Below, piece after piece: positions 7,723-17,142 of a DNA stretch of 64,000 nucleotides. The notes beneath the pieces are model-generated. The model was not told the origin of the DNA. It searched no databases and worked only from the letters and a program-made list of their open reading frames with translations. Within the stretch, counting starts at the first letter, position 1. Each line of letters opens with the position of its first letter. The position numbers and the translations under genes were made by a program. Source of the DNA: Chitinophaga varians (GTDB lineage Bacteria > Bacteroidota > Bacteroidia > Chitinophagales > Chitinophagaceae); the NCBI RefSeq assembly GCF_014529945.1, contig NZ_JACVFB010000003.1:744001-808000 (forward strand), in the 5' to 3' direction.

Positions 7723-10700
7723 TTAGAATCCTACCTGTACAGTCAGGCCCATGTTACGAACAAATGGAACCGCGCCATACTCAGAGAAGGCAGAAGTTTT
7801 GTTGTTACGTACCGCTTCCGGGTTGATGTGGTCCGGCAGGTTGTTGAACAGGTAACCCAGGTTGCGGCCCACCAGGGACACGCGCAGGCTGTTCAGTCTC
7901 CAGCGTTGTACCATTTCGGTAGGCAGGGAGTAACCCAGGGATACTTCACGCAGTGCCACGTAAGAAGCGTCGAATACAGAAGCTTCGCGGATACCGATAC
8001 CCCAGTCGCCAATCATACCATAATATTGGAATGGCGTCAGCGGAGTTACATAACCTTTTTCATATGCCTGTTGGTAAGTCATACCATCCAGCACCACATT
8101 CTGACCATCTTTGGAGATAGTCGTTCCTTTCTGGAACACCGCGTCCGGGATCATACCGTCGTTGCGTTTTACGCCGGAAGCATCTGTGAAGGTGATACCA
8201 CCGTGTTCGGTGTCACGACCCTGCATAGTGTTGGCGGTAGTACCACGGCCGGTACCATATTGGTGGGAAGCAGAGAAGAAGTCACCACCGATACGTGCCT
8301 GGATCAATACGCCGAGGCTCCAGTTTTTGTAAGTGAAGTTGTTCTGTAAACCCAGGTTGAAGTCAGGCATGATGTTACCTACAACAGCATTGCCGCGTAC
8401 AAATTTGTAAGGGAAATCGCTACCACCGAGGGTAATGATCGGTTTACCGTTGGCATCGCGGGTATAACCGTAGTCTGTTACCAGGTTACCGTAGCTACCA
8501 CCTACAGAAGCGATGGCTTTCACACCCTGGTCTTCGTTCAGTTGCAGCTGATCTACGCCCGGAGTGAGGCTCATGATTTTGTTTTTGTTGCGGCTACCAT
8601 TCAGCGTGACGTCCCAGGTAAAGTTTTTGTTCTGGATAGGTGTACCGTTGATGGACAGCTCGATACCTCTGTTGATCATGCTACCAGCATTGATATAACG
8701 GGAGGTAACACCGGATTCAATCGGCGTAGGCAGATTGATGATCTGGTTGGTGATGTTGGTGCGGTACCAGGCGAAGTCAAAGCCCAGACGGTTGTTGAAG
8801 AAGCGAACGTTAGCACCCAGCTCCCAGCTTTTAGAGATGGAAGGTTTCAGGTTCATGTTCGGCAGAATGTCTGAGTTGAAGATGTTTACCAGCGGCAGGT
8901 TTTTGCCGGAGGAAGCACCCTGGAACAGGCCAGTAGTATAATAACCGGTGTTGATCTGATATGGATCGAGGTCACCGCCCACCATCGCGTAGGAGGCGCG
9001 CAGTTTACCGTAGCTGATCCAGGAAGGCATTTCTTCTTTCAGTGTCTGGGTGAATTCCCACGCAGCACTTACAGAAGGATAGAAGTAAGAGTTAGTAGTG
9101 CTTCCTTTGCTGCCAGCAGGATAAGTCAGGGCAGACGACCAGTCGTTACGGCCGGTCACGTCCAGGAACAGTTCATTATTGTAAGCCAGGCTGGCTGCGA
9201 AGAACACGGAGTTGATACGTTTGCGGAGCAGCGGATCATTTTTCACGATCGGTGCGTTCACGCTGTTGGTGATATCATACAGGAAAGGAATACGCAGACC
9301 ACCATCGGTGTAGTTGTTGTATTGTTTACCGATACCGCTGTTCCATGTTTCAGCGCCCAGGTTCAGGTTACCATCGAATTTTTTGCCCAGTTTAGGGGTG
9401 ATGATCGCCATACCGGTGAAGGTGTACTGGGATTTGTTGACGCCGGCAACAGAGTAGAAGCCGTCGGAACCTTTAAAGAAGGCAGAGGTGCCCACTTCCT
9501 TACGTTCGTCGGTAGACTGCTCGCTGCTGAAGTTGGCTTTACCAACGAATTTCAGCCAGTCGGTAGCTACTGCCGTGAGGGAGAAGTTACCGGTAACCAG
9601 GGACTCTTTACGGGTCCAGCTGTTGTAAGCCTGCTGATAGAAATAGTCGGCGCCCGGGCTGGTGCTCAGGTTAGCGCGGCCACCATTAGGTCCGAGATAA
9701 TTTTCCGGTTTGCTCCAGATGGACGGATCGTAGTTACGGGGGAACACATACACCCATTTACGACCTACGTTGTAGCTGGTGTAGTCACCACCCTGACGGT
9801 CGGGGTTCAATGTTTTAGAGGTAGCGTAAGTTACGCCTGCATCTGCGCTCAGTACTTTAGATATCTGGGAGGAACCACGGAATGCGAAGGTATTTCTGCC
9901 GAAGCTGTTGTTCGGAGAAACGCTGTTATTGTCCAGGTGGGAGTAAGACAGGCGGAAAGTTCCTTTGTCGTTACCACCTTCCATGGCCACGTTGGTATTA
10001 AAATATTTACCGGTCTGGTAAAGATCTTTAGCGTTGTTTGGTTTAGGCGTGAATGGAACGCTTGTGCCATTGGCCAGTTGTACCATTCTGCCGTCCATTT
10101 TAGGACCGAAGCTATAACCACCGGCAGTGTTGTCGTAAGAGCCGTCAACACCCTGACCGTAGCCATTTTGCAGGTCGATGGCGCCACGATATACTTTTTC
10201 GATTTGTGCAGTCTGGCTAACGGTAACGCCTATTCCTTTTCTCGCATTCCCTTTTTTGGTGGTAATGAGGATGGCGCCGTTGATAGCGCGGGAACCGTAG
10301 AGAGCTGTTGCAGCAGCGCCTTTCAGCACGGTTACAGACTCATAATCGTCCGGGTTGAGGTTTTTCAGTACGTTACCGAAGTTCACGTCAGCGGCACTTT
10401 CATCGTTTTCGAAGATCACACCATCCACAATGAAGATAGGCTGGTCTTTACCATTTAATGATTTAGCACCACGCAGCACGATACGGGGAGCAGCAGCAGG
10501 GCCACCCGCAGCAGCGGAGATATCCAGGCCGGCTACTTTACCCTGCAATGCAGACACGGGGTTGATAGAGTTGGTTTTGGCAACGTCCGCACCTTTCAAT
10601 TCTGTTACCGCATAGCCGAGTTTACGTTGTTCACGTTTCAGGCCCATGGCGGTAACCACAACTTCGTTCAGATTTTTGTTGTCTTCTTTCAGAACAACGG

Positions 10701-10974
10701 TCAGGGAGGATTGTCCGTTTACCGGCACTTCCTGATTGATAAAACCGATGTAAGAGAGTACCAGGGTAGCGTTAGGGCCCACCTGTACTTTAAAGGTACC
10801 ATCAGCGCCCGACATGGCACCGTTGGCAGTCCCTTTCTCCTTTACCGTAACTCCCGGCAAAGGCGTTCCTTTTTCATCTTTTACGGTTCCCGTAACAGCT
10901 TTCTTATCCTGCGCCCATGCAGCCATGCAACAGCATAAGAAAAGCAACGTGGTGAGAAGAAATGATCTTCGCAT
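7723..10974 (-). CDS. SusC/RagA-family TonB-linked outer membrane transporter
   Basis: A 1083-residue beta-barrel porin that imports oligomers bound by its SusD partner, powered by TonB. Features in order are a signal peptide (residues 1-21), a CarboxypepD_reg-like beta-sandwich (about 25-105, with VTGTVKDEKGTPLPGVTVKEKG), the SusC signature NEVVVTAMGLKREQRKLGYAV, a plug domain (about 110-240, ending GAILITTKKG) and the barrel, ending in an aromatic residue (TVQVGF). There is no STN domain, so it probably does not signal to an anti-sigma factor directly. A promoter is recognisable about 290 nt upstream. Confidence 0.95.
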   Translation of the reverse strand: MRRSFLLTTLLFLCCCMAAWAQDKKAVTGTVKDEKGTPLPGVTVKEKGTANGAMSGADGTFKVQVGPNATLVLSYIGFINQEVPVNGQSSLTVVLKEDNKNLNEVVVTAMGLKREQRKLGYAVTELKGADVAKTNSINPVSALQGKVAGLDISAAAGGPAAAPRIVLRGAKSLNGKDQPIFIVDGVIFENDESAADVNFGNVLKNLNPDDYESVTVLKGAAATALYGSRAINGAILITTKKGNARKGIGVTVSQTAQIEKVYRGAIDLQNGYGQGVDGSYDNTAGGYSFGPKMDGRMVQLANGTSVPFTPKPNNAKDLYQTGKYFNTNVAMEGGNDKGTFRLSYSHLDNNSVSPNNSFGRNTFAFRGSSQISKVLSADAGVTYATSKTLNPDRQGGDYTSYNVGRKWVYVFPRNYDPSIWSKPENYLGPNGGRANLSTSPGADYFYQQAYNSWTRKESLVTGNFSLTAVATDWLKFVGKANFSSEQSTDERKEVGTSAFFKGSDGFYSVAGVNKSQYTFTGMAIITPKLGKKFDGNLNLGAETWNSGIGKQYNNYTDGGLRIPFLYDITNSVNAPIVKNDPLLRKRINSVFFAASLAYNNELFLDVTGRNDWSSALTYPAGSKGSTTNSYFYPSVSAAWEFTQTLKEEMPSWISYGKLRASYAMVGGDLDPYQINTGYYTTGLFQGASSGKNLPLVNIFNSDILPNMNLKPSISKSWELGANVRFFNNRLGFDFAWYRTNITNQIINLPTPIESGVTSRYINAGSMINRGIELSINGTPIQNKNFTWDVTLNGSRNKNKIMSLTPGVDQLQLNEDQGVKAIASVGGSYGNLVTDYGYTRDANGKPIITLGGSDFPYKFVRGNAVVGNIMPDFNLGLQNNFTYKNWSLGVLIQARIGGDFFSASHQYGTGRGTTANTMQGRDTEHGGITFTDASGVKRNDGMIPDAVFQKGTTISKDGQNVVLDGMTYQQAYEKGYVTPLTPFQYYGMIGDWGIGIREASVFDASYVALREVSLGYSLPTEMVQRWRLNSLRVSLVGRNLGYLFNNLPDHINPEAVRNNKTSAFSEYGAVPFVRNMGLTVQVGF

Positions 10975-11261
10975 AGCTTCCTTTTGGTTTAAATTATAAC
11001 AAAGTGATCAGTCACATGATAACGCATGGCAAACCCGTCACCAGCAAATGACTGCAGAAGGCAGTACAGTAGGCAGGCAAAACATAGTTTCCGTTTCCGT
11101 AATTACATGGAATTACTCCATTGGCTATTTCATTGTTCACTGTTCCCCGTATTGCTACAGTGGTAAAACGTTTTAGCAATTCGTTTCAAAAAAAAACCTG
11201 TTCTCCCGTGCATCCTCATTTTTCATTTCACAACAAGTTTTCTCAACAGAAATATTGGTTT
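10975..11261 (-). promoter_or_regulatory. Long 5' leader of the first SusC gene
   Basis: If the promoter at 11262-11292 is right, the transcript has a leader of roughly 270-280 nt with no gene in it. It contains the perfect palindrome TAAAACGTTTTA (11164-11175) and an inverted repeat GTAATT/AATTAC (11099-11116). Leaders of this length can carry regulation, but no known riboswitch was recognised. Confidence 0.4.
11164..11175. promoter_or_regulatory. Candidate LacI-family operator
   Basis: A 12-nt perfect palindrome TAAAACGTTTTA with a central CG step, the symmetry usual for LacI/GalR-family operators. It lies about 85 nt downstream of the predicted start of transcription for the first SusC gene. 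A LacI-family regulator is encoded at 17143-18177. The link between site and regulator is inferred. Confidence 0.4.
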
Positions 11262-11292
11262 CAAACTTAGGGATAATTATGAGAAGTGCAAA
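11262..11292 (-). promoter_or_regulatory. Bacteroidota-type promoter for the first SusC/SusD unit
   Basis: Read on the minus strand it has TTTG (-33 element, 11289-11292), a 19-nt spacer and TAAGTTTG (-7 element, 11262-11269). This fits the TTTG-N17-23-TAnnTTTG consensus described for the primary sigma factor of Bacteroidota. Confidence 0.7.
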
Positions 11293-11428
11293 AAAGATTT
11301 AACAATTTTTTGATGTTTGGTTAACAACTCGTTAAAAGTATTAAAATAATATAGTTAAGGAGGAAAATACTATCATTCCACGTATACCGGAACATAGTCG
11401 CGGATTTCCCGATGCTGAGAACCCTGGT

Positions 11429-11450
11429 ACCCCGGGCTTCAGCCCGGGGT
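11429..11450. repeat. GC-rich palindromic (REP-like) hairpin
   Basis: Arms ACCCCGGGCT (11429-11438) and AGCCCGGGGT (11441-11450) are perfectly complementary with a 2-nt centre. No T-run follows on either strand, so it is not a classic terminator. It lies just downstream of the gene ending at 11514 and upstream of the next promoter, a position that fits a repetitive palindromic element or a transcript-end stabiliser. Confidence 0.5.
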
Positions 11451-11513
11451 TAATATGTTAGTCAAATCTATTGGGTCAGGTGAGTGCTAATCTATGTACG
11501 ATATGAGCGACGG

Positions 11514-12236
11514 CTATTTATTCACCGCCTCGATGGTGAGCCGGGCGGCGGTTTCATCAAAAGGCCCGTGGTAGTCGGCCAGGAACTTCCGCGCCGCCGC
11601 CTGTGCGGCCGGATCATTACCCAATGCGTCGAGGAACTGCTTCCTGCGCAAACTCACTTTCACCGGCACCTGGCCTTTTACCAGATAGTAAGTATATGTC
11701 CTCTTGTATTCGTCATAATTTTTGCCTGATTGCACCATGCCCTTGTCTACAAAGTCCGCCGGATGGAATGTTACCTTAGCCTCCTTTACCAGCCTGTATT
11801 TGCCACCAGCCAGCTGCTCTACGAACTTGTTCGCCCCATCCAGCTGCATGGCGACAAATGCATTTTCCTCCTCCCCTTTTCTGAAATGAAATGCCTGCAC
11901 ATTATTGACTTCCGGTACATAAGCCTTCCCATCCCCTCCCTTCACGATCACCATGTTCTTCTCCAGGTCGATATTGGCGTCATACACCACCGAACGGGCC
12001 ACCGGCTTGTTATCCATGGAGTCAATCCACAACCGGCCCCATTCGGGATACAAATAAGGACTGCCAACCGTATTCTCTTTCGGGCTAAAACTAAACACAG
12101 CACTGAACCTGACGCCCAGGTTGTTGGATACTGCATTCCGGAAACTGACTGTCTGGGACAGTCCCAACGAATCCTGCGCCCGTAGCGCCAGGCAGGCTAA
12201 TACAAAAATGGCTGAAAGCAAACTGGTTTTTATCAT
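11514..12236 (-). CDS. Secreted protein of unknown function in the SusC/SusD operon
   Basis: I do not recognise the family. The 240-residue product has an N-terminal signal peptide (residues 1-20, ending ALRAQ), no lipobox and no further membrane segment. The mature part is soluble, rich in aromatic residues and beta-prone, with a charged, helix-prone C-terminus (SLRRKQFLDALGNDPAAQAAARKFLADY region). It starts 34 bp after the second SusD gene, so it is probably the last gene of the LacI-SusC-SusD transcription unit. A periplasmic or surface accessory role in uptake is inferred only from position. Confidence 0.7.
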   Translation of the reverse strand: MIKTSLLSAIFVLACLALRAQDSLGLSQTVSFRNAVSNNLGVRFSAVFSFSPKENTVGSPYLYPEWGRLWIDSMDNKPVARSVVYDANIDLEKNMVIVKGGDGKAYVPEVNNVQAFHFRKGEEENAFVAMQLDGANKFVEQLAGGKYRLVKEAKVTFHPADFVDKGMVQSGKNYDEYKRTYTYYLVKGQVPVKVSLRRKQFLDALGNDPAAQAAARKFLADYHGPFDETAARLTIEAVNK

Positions 12237-12270
12237 GGCGTTTTTTTATTACGGTACAAATAATAAACGG

Positions 12271-13842
12271 TCAGGGCTTGTCCCACCATACAGGCGTCAT
12301 AAACACATCGGGCCCCTGCGCTGCATTGGCTGCTTCCACATTGGGCCGGTTTACATCATAGTCATTTCTCGGGTAGCGCAACCGGCGCGGTATCTGGCCA
12401 TTGGTTTCGTTATTTTTATAGTTCACTGGTTTCAGGACCGGAAAACCGCTACGGCGCCAATTGGCATATGCTTCATACTCGTTCAGGAAAGTAGTAATAT
12501 AATACTGCGTGTTGATCGCTTCCAGCTGGGCGGCCAGCGGCCCTGCCAGCGCTGCGGCCTGGGCGGTGGCGTAAGTAGTGGCAGCGGCATCGTCATACAC
12601 GATGGAAGTGGAATACAGGGTCCATTGCCATATGCCCGACTTTACGCCGGTCGTAAAATAGGTCGCCGGACTACCGGCAATCCAGCCACGGGCAGCGGCT
12701 TCCGCCAGCATCAGCTGCACTTCTGAATAGGTAATGAAGATATTGGGGGAATTAGGTTGGGCTATTACCTGCTTGGGCTGTGAATAATGCGCCAGGTTAG
12801 CATCGCCGGTAGACCCGATGCCATATACCGGATCAGATGTATTATCAAACCCGCTGGGAAGCCCTTTCTGTAAGGCCGGATCATCGGAACCACCGGGAGT
12901 GGAATCGGCCTTAGGCAGCTCGGAGATAATCCGCAACCGCGGATCTGCCTTGGTTTTCAGCAGGTCTACAAAAAACTTTGCCAGTTTGATGCTCATGTTG
13001 TCTTTCCCCGTTTCAGCCCTGCTGCCCGGATACACCCCGATCACGTGACTGTTGGGGTTATCGTAGTCACCGGCTGCATGCTGAATATAAAAAGCATCGG
13101 TATTAGCGGTGAACACACCTCCCGCTAAAGCCTTCTGCACCCAGCTTTTCCCCAGCGACGGGTCCGTCTTTTTGGAGAGCCGCAGCCCCACGCGTAGCAG
13201 GAGAGAATAAGCCAGTTTTTTCCACTGGGTAGGTGAACCGGCATATCCGGAAATATCCGAATTACCCGGTGTGGGCTTCGAAGCGTCCAGCTGTGCGGCG
13301 GCCTCCTGCAATTCAGCAGCGAAACCGGCGTAAATAGCATCCTGCGGATCATATGCCGGAGTGAAGTTCTGATCGATGAAACCCTTGCCGGCGGCGACGT
13401 AGGGCACATTGCCGTAAAGGTCGGTCAACCGCTGCAGCATCATCACCCGGGCAATTTTCGCCATCGCATTAAAATTGGCCTGGGCGGGATCGGTTTTCGT
13501 CTGCTCAATCAGCGTGGTCAGTATTTTTACGCCATTCGGATAAAAAGAGTTGAACGCTGCGCCGCTATACCCATCATTATACAGGTATTTGTCTCCCACG
13601 TAAGTGAGGCTGGTGGACGACAGGTGCTGTATCATGGGGCCGCAGTAAATCAGATTGGCCCGCCATGCTTCGAATTCACCACCGGAGACATACAACAGCC
13701 CCCTCGTTAGCAGAATGCCCGGCGCCACTACCGGAGCGGCAGTTGGATCGGTATTGATCTTCTCAAAATTTTTGGTGCAGGATATCAGCGACAGCCATAA
13801 CAGCAGTACTACTGTTCCATGTGTGTATATTGACTTAACCAT
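12271..13842 (-). CDS. SusD-family nutrient-binding lipoprotein
   Basis: A 523-residue SusD-like_2 lipoprotein. The signal peptide ends LISC (Cys22) and is followed by TKNFEKINTDPTA. Later family-typical segments include FITYSEVQLMLAEAAARGW and YEAYANWRRSGFPVLKP, with the usual ending PVWWDKP. It lies 12 bp downstream of the second SusC gene and is clearly its partner. Overall similarity to the SusD at 5999-7699 is limited to family motifs, so the two modules probably bind different ligands. Confidence 0.92.
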   Translation of the reverse strand: MVKSIYTHGTVVLLLWLSLISCTKNFEKINTDPTAAPVVAPGILLTRGLLYVSGGEFEAWRANLIYCGPMIQHLSSTSLTYVGDKYLYNDGYSGAAFNSFYPNGVKILTTLIEQTKTDPAQANFNAMAKIARVMMLQRLTDLYGNVPYVAAGKGFIDQNFTPAYDPQDAIYAGFAAELQEAAAQLDASKPTPGNSDISGYAGSPTQWKKLAYSLLLRVGLRLSKKTDPSLGKSWVQKALAGGVFTANTDAFYIQHAAGDYDNPNSHVIGVYPGSRAETGKDNMSIKLAKFFVDLLKTKADPRLRIISELPKADSTPGGSDDPALQKGLPSGFDNTSDPVYGIGSTGDANLAHYSQPKQVIAQPNSPNIFITYSEVQLMLAEAAARGWIAGSPATYFTTGVKSGIWQWTLYSTSIVYDDAAATTYATAQAAALAGPLAAQLEAINTQYYITTFLNEYEAYANWRRSGFPVLKPVNYKNNETNGQIPRRLRYPRNDYDVNRPNVEAANAAQGPDVFMTPVWWDKP

Positions 13843-13854
13843 GATCGAAGCGAT

Positions 13855-16800
13855 TTAGAATTTTACATTCAGGTTCAAACCGTAGCTTCTGGACTGTGGA
13901 TAACCCAGCAGTTCAGCCCCCTGTCCGGCGCCGTTGCCGTAAGTGGATTCCGGGTCCACATTGGGCACATCCTTATAAATGATCCAGAGGTTCCTCGCTA
14001 CAAACGACAGCGATGCGCCGGTGAACGGTGTTTTATTCAGAATAGCGGAAGGCAGGCTGTAAGTCAGTATCACCTGGCGCAGTTTTATGAAAGCGCCATT
14101 GTAAATAAATGGTTCGGCGATATTAAACGCGATGTTCTGGTAATAGTCCTGCGCATCTACCACCTTGTCTACATACTTGGTTGGATCGTTCGGGTCCTGG
14201 GCTTTAATGGTAATACCTCCGGAACGGCCGCTCAGCGTGGCTTTTTGCAAACCAAAAAAGTACGCATAGTCGTTGGTACCGGAATATAATTTGTTGCCCC
14301 AGCGGGAGTCGATCAGGATACCCAGCGAAAACGCTTTATAGGTAAATGTATTGGTGACGCCGAGGGTATAAGGCGCCACGCCGGTGCCGAAGATAGTGAG
14401 CGGTCCCTGTAATGGCTTGCCGGCTGCGTTAAACAGGATGTTGCCCTGGTCATCACGCAGAAAACTATATCCCTGCAGTACGCCAAACGGCTGGTGCGGC
14501 ACTTGCTGAATAGTGACGTTGAAAGTACGGACATCCGCTACTTTCAGGGCATTCAGTTTACCATCCAGTTGAATCACTTCGCTTTTGTTGTAAGCAAAAT
14601 TAGGGGTGATGTCCCAGGTAAAATTCTTACTCCGTATAGCCGTTCCTGTTATCATTAATTCTACCCCTTTATTGCTCACTTTACCGACGTTGATAAAGGC
14701 GGTATTATATCCGGAGGCATTGGAGATAGTGGTTTGTACGATATCGTCCTTCGTTTTTCGGGTATACCAGGAGAAGTCTACCGACAAGCGGCTGTCGAAG
14801 AAGCGGGCTTCAAAACCGGCTTCAAAGCTGGTATTAACGTAAGGTTTCAGGTTGGCGTTGGGAACGGCATAGCTACCGTCCTGCGCCTTCTTCACGTCAG
14901 CCACCGGGAGACTGTTGGTCCCCAGCACCAGCGGGTTTTGCACCTGGTACGACAGTCGCAGGCGATACGGGTCGGTATCGCCGCCCACCTGCGCCCAGGA
15001 GGTACGCAGTTTAGCGTAGTTGATCCATTTGGGCATGGTCACGGCATCAGACAGCACAAAGCTGAGGCCTGCCGATGGGTAGAAGATACTATTACTATTG
15101 AGCGGTAGTGTGGAAAACCAGTCGTTACGTCCGGTAAGCGTCAGGTACAGATAACTGTTGTAGGACAGTTCCGCGGAAGCATACAGCGAATTGATTTTCT
15201 TTTCGAAAATATCGTTGGTAACGGTTTTCGTTTGCAGATTGCTCTGATCGTAGAAATAAGGGATGTTGAAGGTGTTTCCGTTGAGAAACAGTTTGTCATT
15301 TTTGTTCCGCATCACGTTGGCGCCCACAAAACCGGAGATACGCCATTTTTCAGCGAATCCTTTTTCCACCCCCACCATGACGTCCGCATTGAGCTCGTAG
15401 AAGTTCTGGCGGGTCTGGTCATTGATCTGGCCACCGGGAATATAGGCGGTACCGTTAGGAGTGACTGCTTTGTTGTCGCGGAAGAACATATCTGCGCCGA
15501 TTCGGCCTTTTACATAGAGCCAGTCGAGGATATCGTAGCGCAGTTCTGCTGAATTGATAAAGCGGTCTTTTTTATCTTGCTGCTCAAAGTCATACACAGA
15601 GAACCAGGGGTTGGTGATGAATTCATTGGCGTTCCACCTGAATTCGTTCCCGTCTGCATTCAGTTTACTGTCTTTTAATGTTTGTACGGCCAGTGACGTA
15701 GGCAGCAGGTAGAGCGCGAAGTTGGCGTTACCGGGCGAGTCGGACACGCGGGGCCTGTTGGTGGTCCGTTCACGGATGTATTTAGCGTACACGTTGAGGT
15801 GTAATTTTTTACCCAGCCAGGCCGACAGGTTTAGCGACAGGTTATCGCGGCGGATACCTGAATTGGGAAGCGTGGCTTCGTTTTTCATATCGGTTGCTCC
15901 GAAGCGCCAGGTTACTTTATCATTACCACCACTGGCCGCAACGGAGTTCGTGAAAGTATAACCGCTGCGATAGAATTTTTTGAAGTTATTTTTCACCGCG
16001 CTGTAAGGTCTGCTGATACCATCGTACTGGATAACAGAGGAGCCATCGAGCGGGGCGCCCCAGCTGAAGAGGCCAGCCGAACGGGCTTCCGCGGCCGTCT
16101 GTGGTTTCTGCCCGTTGAGCCCCATGCCATAATCATACTGCCAGTCAAGGTTTTCCACAATAGGGCGATCGATGACGATGTTACTGCTGAATTCCACCCC
16201 TACCCCTTTACGGTTGGCGCCGCCTTTGGTGGTAATGAGGATAACGCCGTTGGAAGCGCGGGACCCGTACAATGCTGCGGCCGTACCGCCTTTCAGCACA
16301 GAAATGGTAGCGATGTCGTCGGGGTTGATACTGGAGATACCGTCACCAGCATCTGTACCGCCGTATTCACCGGCTGAACCCAGGTTGTCATTATTGATAG
16401 GAATCCCATCTACCACGATGAGTGGCTGGTTGTTTCTGTTTTTATCGATAGAAGTGTTACCGCGGAGGATGATACGGCTGGAACCTGCGGGCCCTGTGGC
16501 CGTGGAGGTGACGTTGAGGCCCGCCACTTTACCTGAGAGGGTATTAGCGATATTGGTACTGCGGGCCTGGGTAAGCTCCTCTCCTTTTACTTCCGACACC
16601 GAATATCCCAGTGCCTTTTTTTCCTTTTTGATGCCGAGCGCCGTCACTACTACTTCACCGAGACTTTTCTCATCTGTTTTAAGGGCGATCGTTAGATGAG
16701 ACTCGTTGCCTACCGGCACCTCCTGTGGCAGATAGCCGAGGTAGCGGAAGACAAGCGTACTGCCCGGAGCAACCGTGAGGGAGAAGTTACCTTCTGCGTT

Positions 16801-16965
16801 GGTTACCGTTCCTTTGGAAGTACCTTTCACGAGAATATTAACACCGGAGAGGGGTTGGCCGGTGTTGTCCGTTACCTTTCCGGTAATGGCCTGTTGTGCC
16901 CATACCACGGGGGTGGTCAACAACAATAACACGAACAACAGCACATGAGTAAAGTTTCTGATCAT
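13855..16965 (-). CDS. SusC/RagA-family TonB-linked outer membrane transporter
   Basis: I start the gene at the Met at 16965 (MIRNFTHVLL), which gives 1036 residues with a proper signal peptide ending VWAQ. The open frame continues upstream to 17067, but that extension is not signal-like. It has a CarboxypepD_reg-like domain (ITGKVTDNTGQPLSGVNILVKG), the signature GEVVVTALGIKKEKKALGYSV, a plug domain (ending GVILITTKGG) and a barrel ending LNLNVKF. There is no STN domain. A LacI-family gene ends 177 bp upstream on the same strand, and the paired SusD follows. Confidence 0.94.
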   Translation of the reverse strand: MIRNFTHVLLFVLLLLTTPVVWAQQAITGKVTDNTGQPLSGVNILVKGTSKGTVTNAEGNFSLTVAPGSTLVFRYLGYLPQEVPVGNESHLTIALKTDEKSLGEVVVTALGIKKEKKALGYSVSEVKGEELTQARSTNIANTLSGKVAGLNVTSTATGPAGSSRIILRGNTSIDKNRNNQPLIVVDGIPINNDNLGSAGEYGGTDAGDGISSINPDDIATISVLKGGTAAALYGSRASNGVILITTKGGANRKGVGVEFSSNIVIDRPIVENLDWQYDYGMGLNGQKPQTAAEARSAGLFSWGAPLDGSSVIQYDGISRPYSAVKNNFKKFYRSGYTFTNSVAASGGNDKVTWRFGATDMKNEATLPNSGIRRDNLSLNLSAWLGKKLHLNVYAKYIRERTTNRPRVSDSPGNANFALYLLPTSLAVQTLKDSKLNADGNEFRWNANEFITNPWFSVYDFEQQDKKDRFINSAELRYDILDWLYVKGRIGADMFFRDNKAVTPNGTAYIPGGQINDQTRQNFYELNADVMVGVEKGFAEKWRISGFVGANVMRNKNDKLFLNGNTFNIPYFYDQSNLQTKTVTNDIFEKKINSLYASAELSYNSYLYLTLTGRNDWFSTLPLNSNSIFYPSAGLSFVLSDAVTMPKWINYAKLRTSWAQVGGDTDPYRLRLSYQVQNPLVLGTNSLPVADVKKAQDGSYAVPNANLKPYVNTSFEAGFEARFFDSRLSVDFSWYTRKTKDDIVQTTISNASGYNTAFINVGKVSNKGVELMITGTAIRSKNFTWDITPNFAYNKSEVIQLDGKLNALKVADVRTFNVTIQQVPHQPFGVLQGYSFLRDDQGNILFNAAGKPLQGPLTIFGTGVAPYTLGVTNTFTYKAFSLGILIDSRWGNKLYSGTNDYAYFFGLQKATLSGRSGGITIKAQDPNDPTKYVDKVVDAQDYYQNIAFNIAEPFIYNGAFIKLRQVILTYSLPSAILNKTPFTGASLSFVARNLWIIYKDVPNVDPESTYGNGAGQGAELLGYPQSRSYGLNLNVKF

Positions 16966-17092
16966 GTTTAATGCGATAAAAGTGAAGAAATAAACCGGAG
17001 ATGGTTTTGGTTGAATAGTCCCGCTTCGGGTTGACGGGGTGAGAAGCCGCAAAACCGGAAGCTGCATTACTTAACAACAGGACATGACTTTT

Positions 17093-17117
17093 TGTTCCCG
17101 CAAGTATCACAGGAACA
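17093..17117. promoter_or_regulatory. Inverted repeat upstream of the second SusC gene
   Basis: TGTTCC (17093-17098) and GGAACA (17112-17117) form a 6-bp inverted repeat with a 13-nt centre, in the 177-bp gap between the LacI-family gene and SusC. It could be an operator or a small stem-loop. No T-run follows it on the minus strand. Confidence 0.25.
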
Positions 17118-17142
17118 GCCGCATATGATCAGGAGTGGGGGT

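Noticed and set aside
9322..10458. 378-codon open frame antisense to the first SusC gene
   Set aside because: Its protein shows no motifs and is a by-product of the SusC coding pattern.
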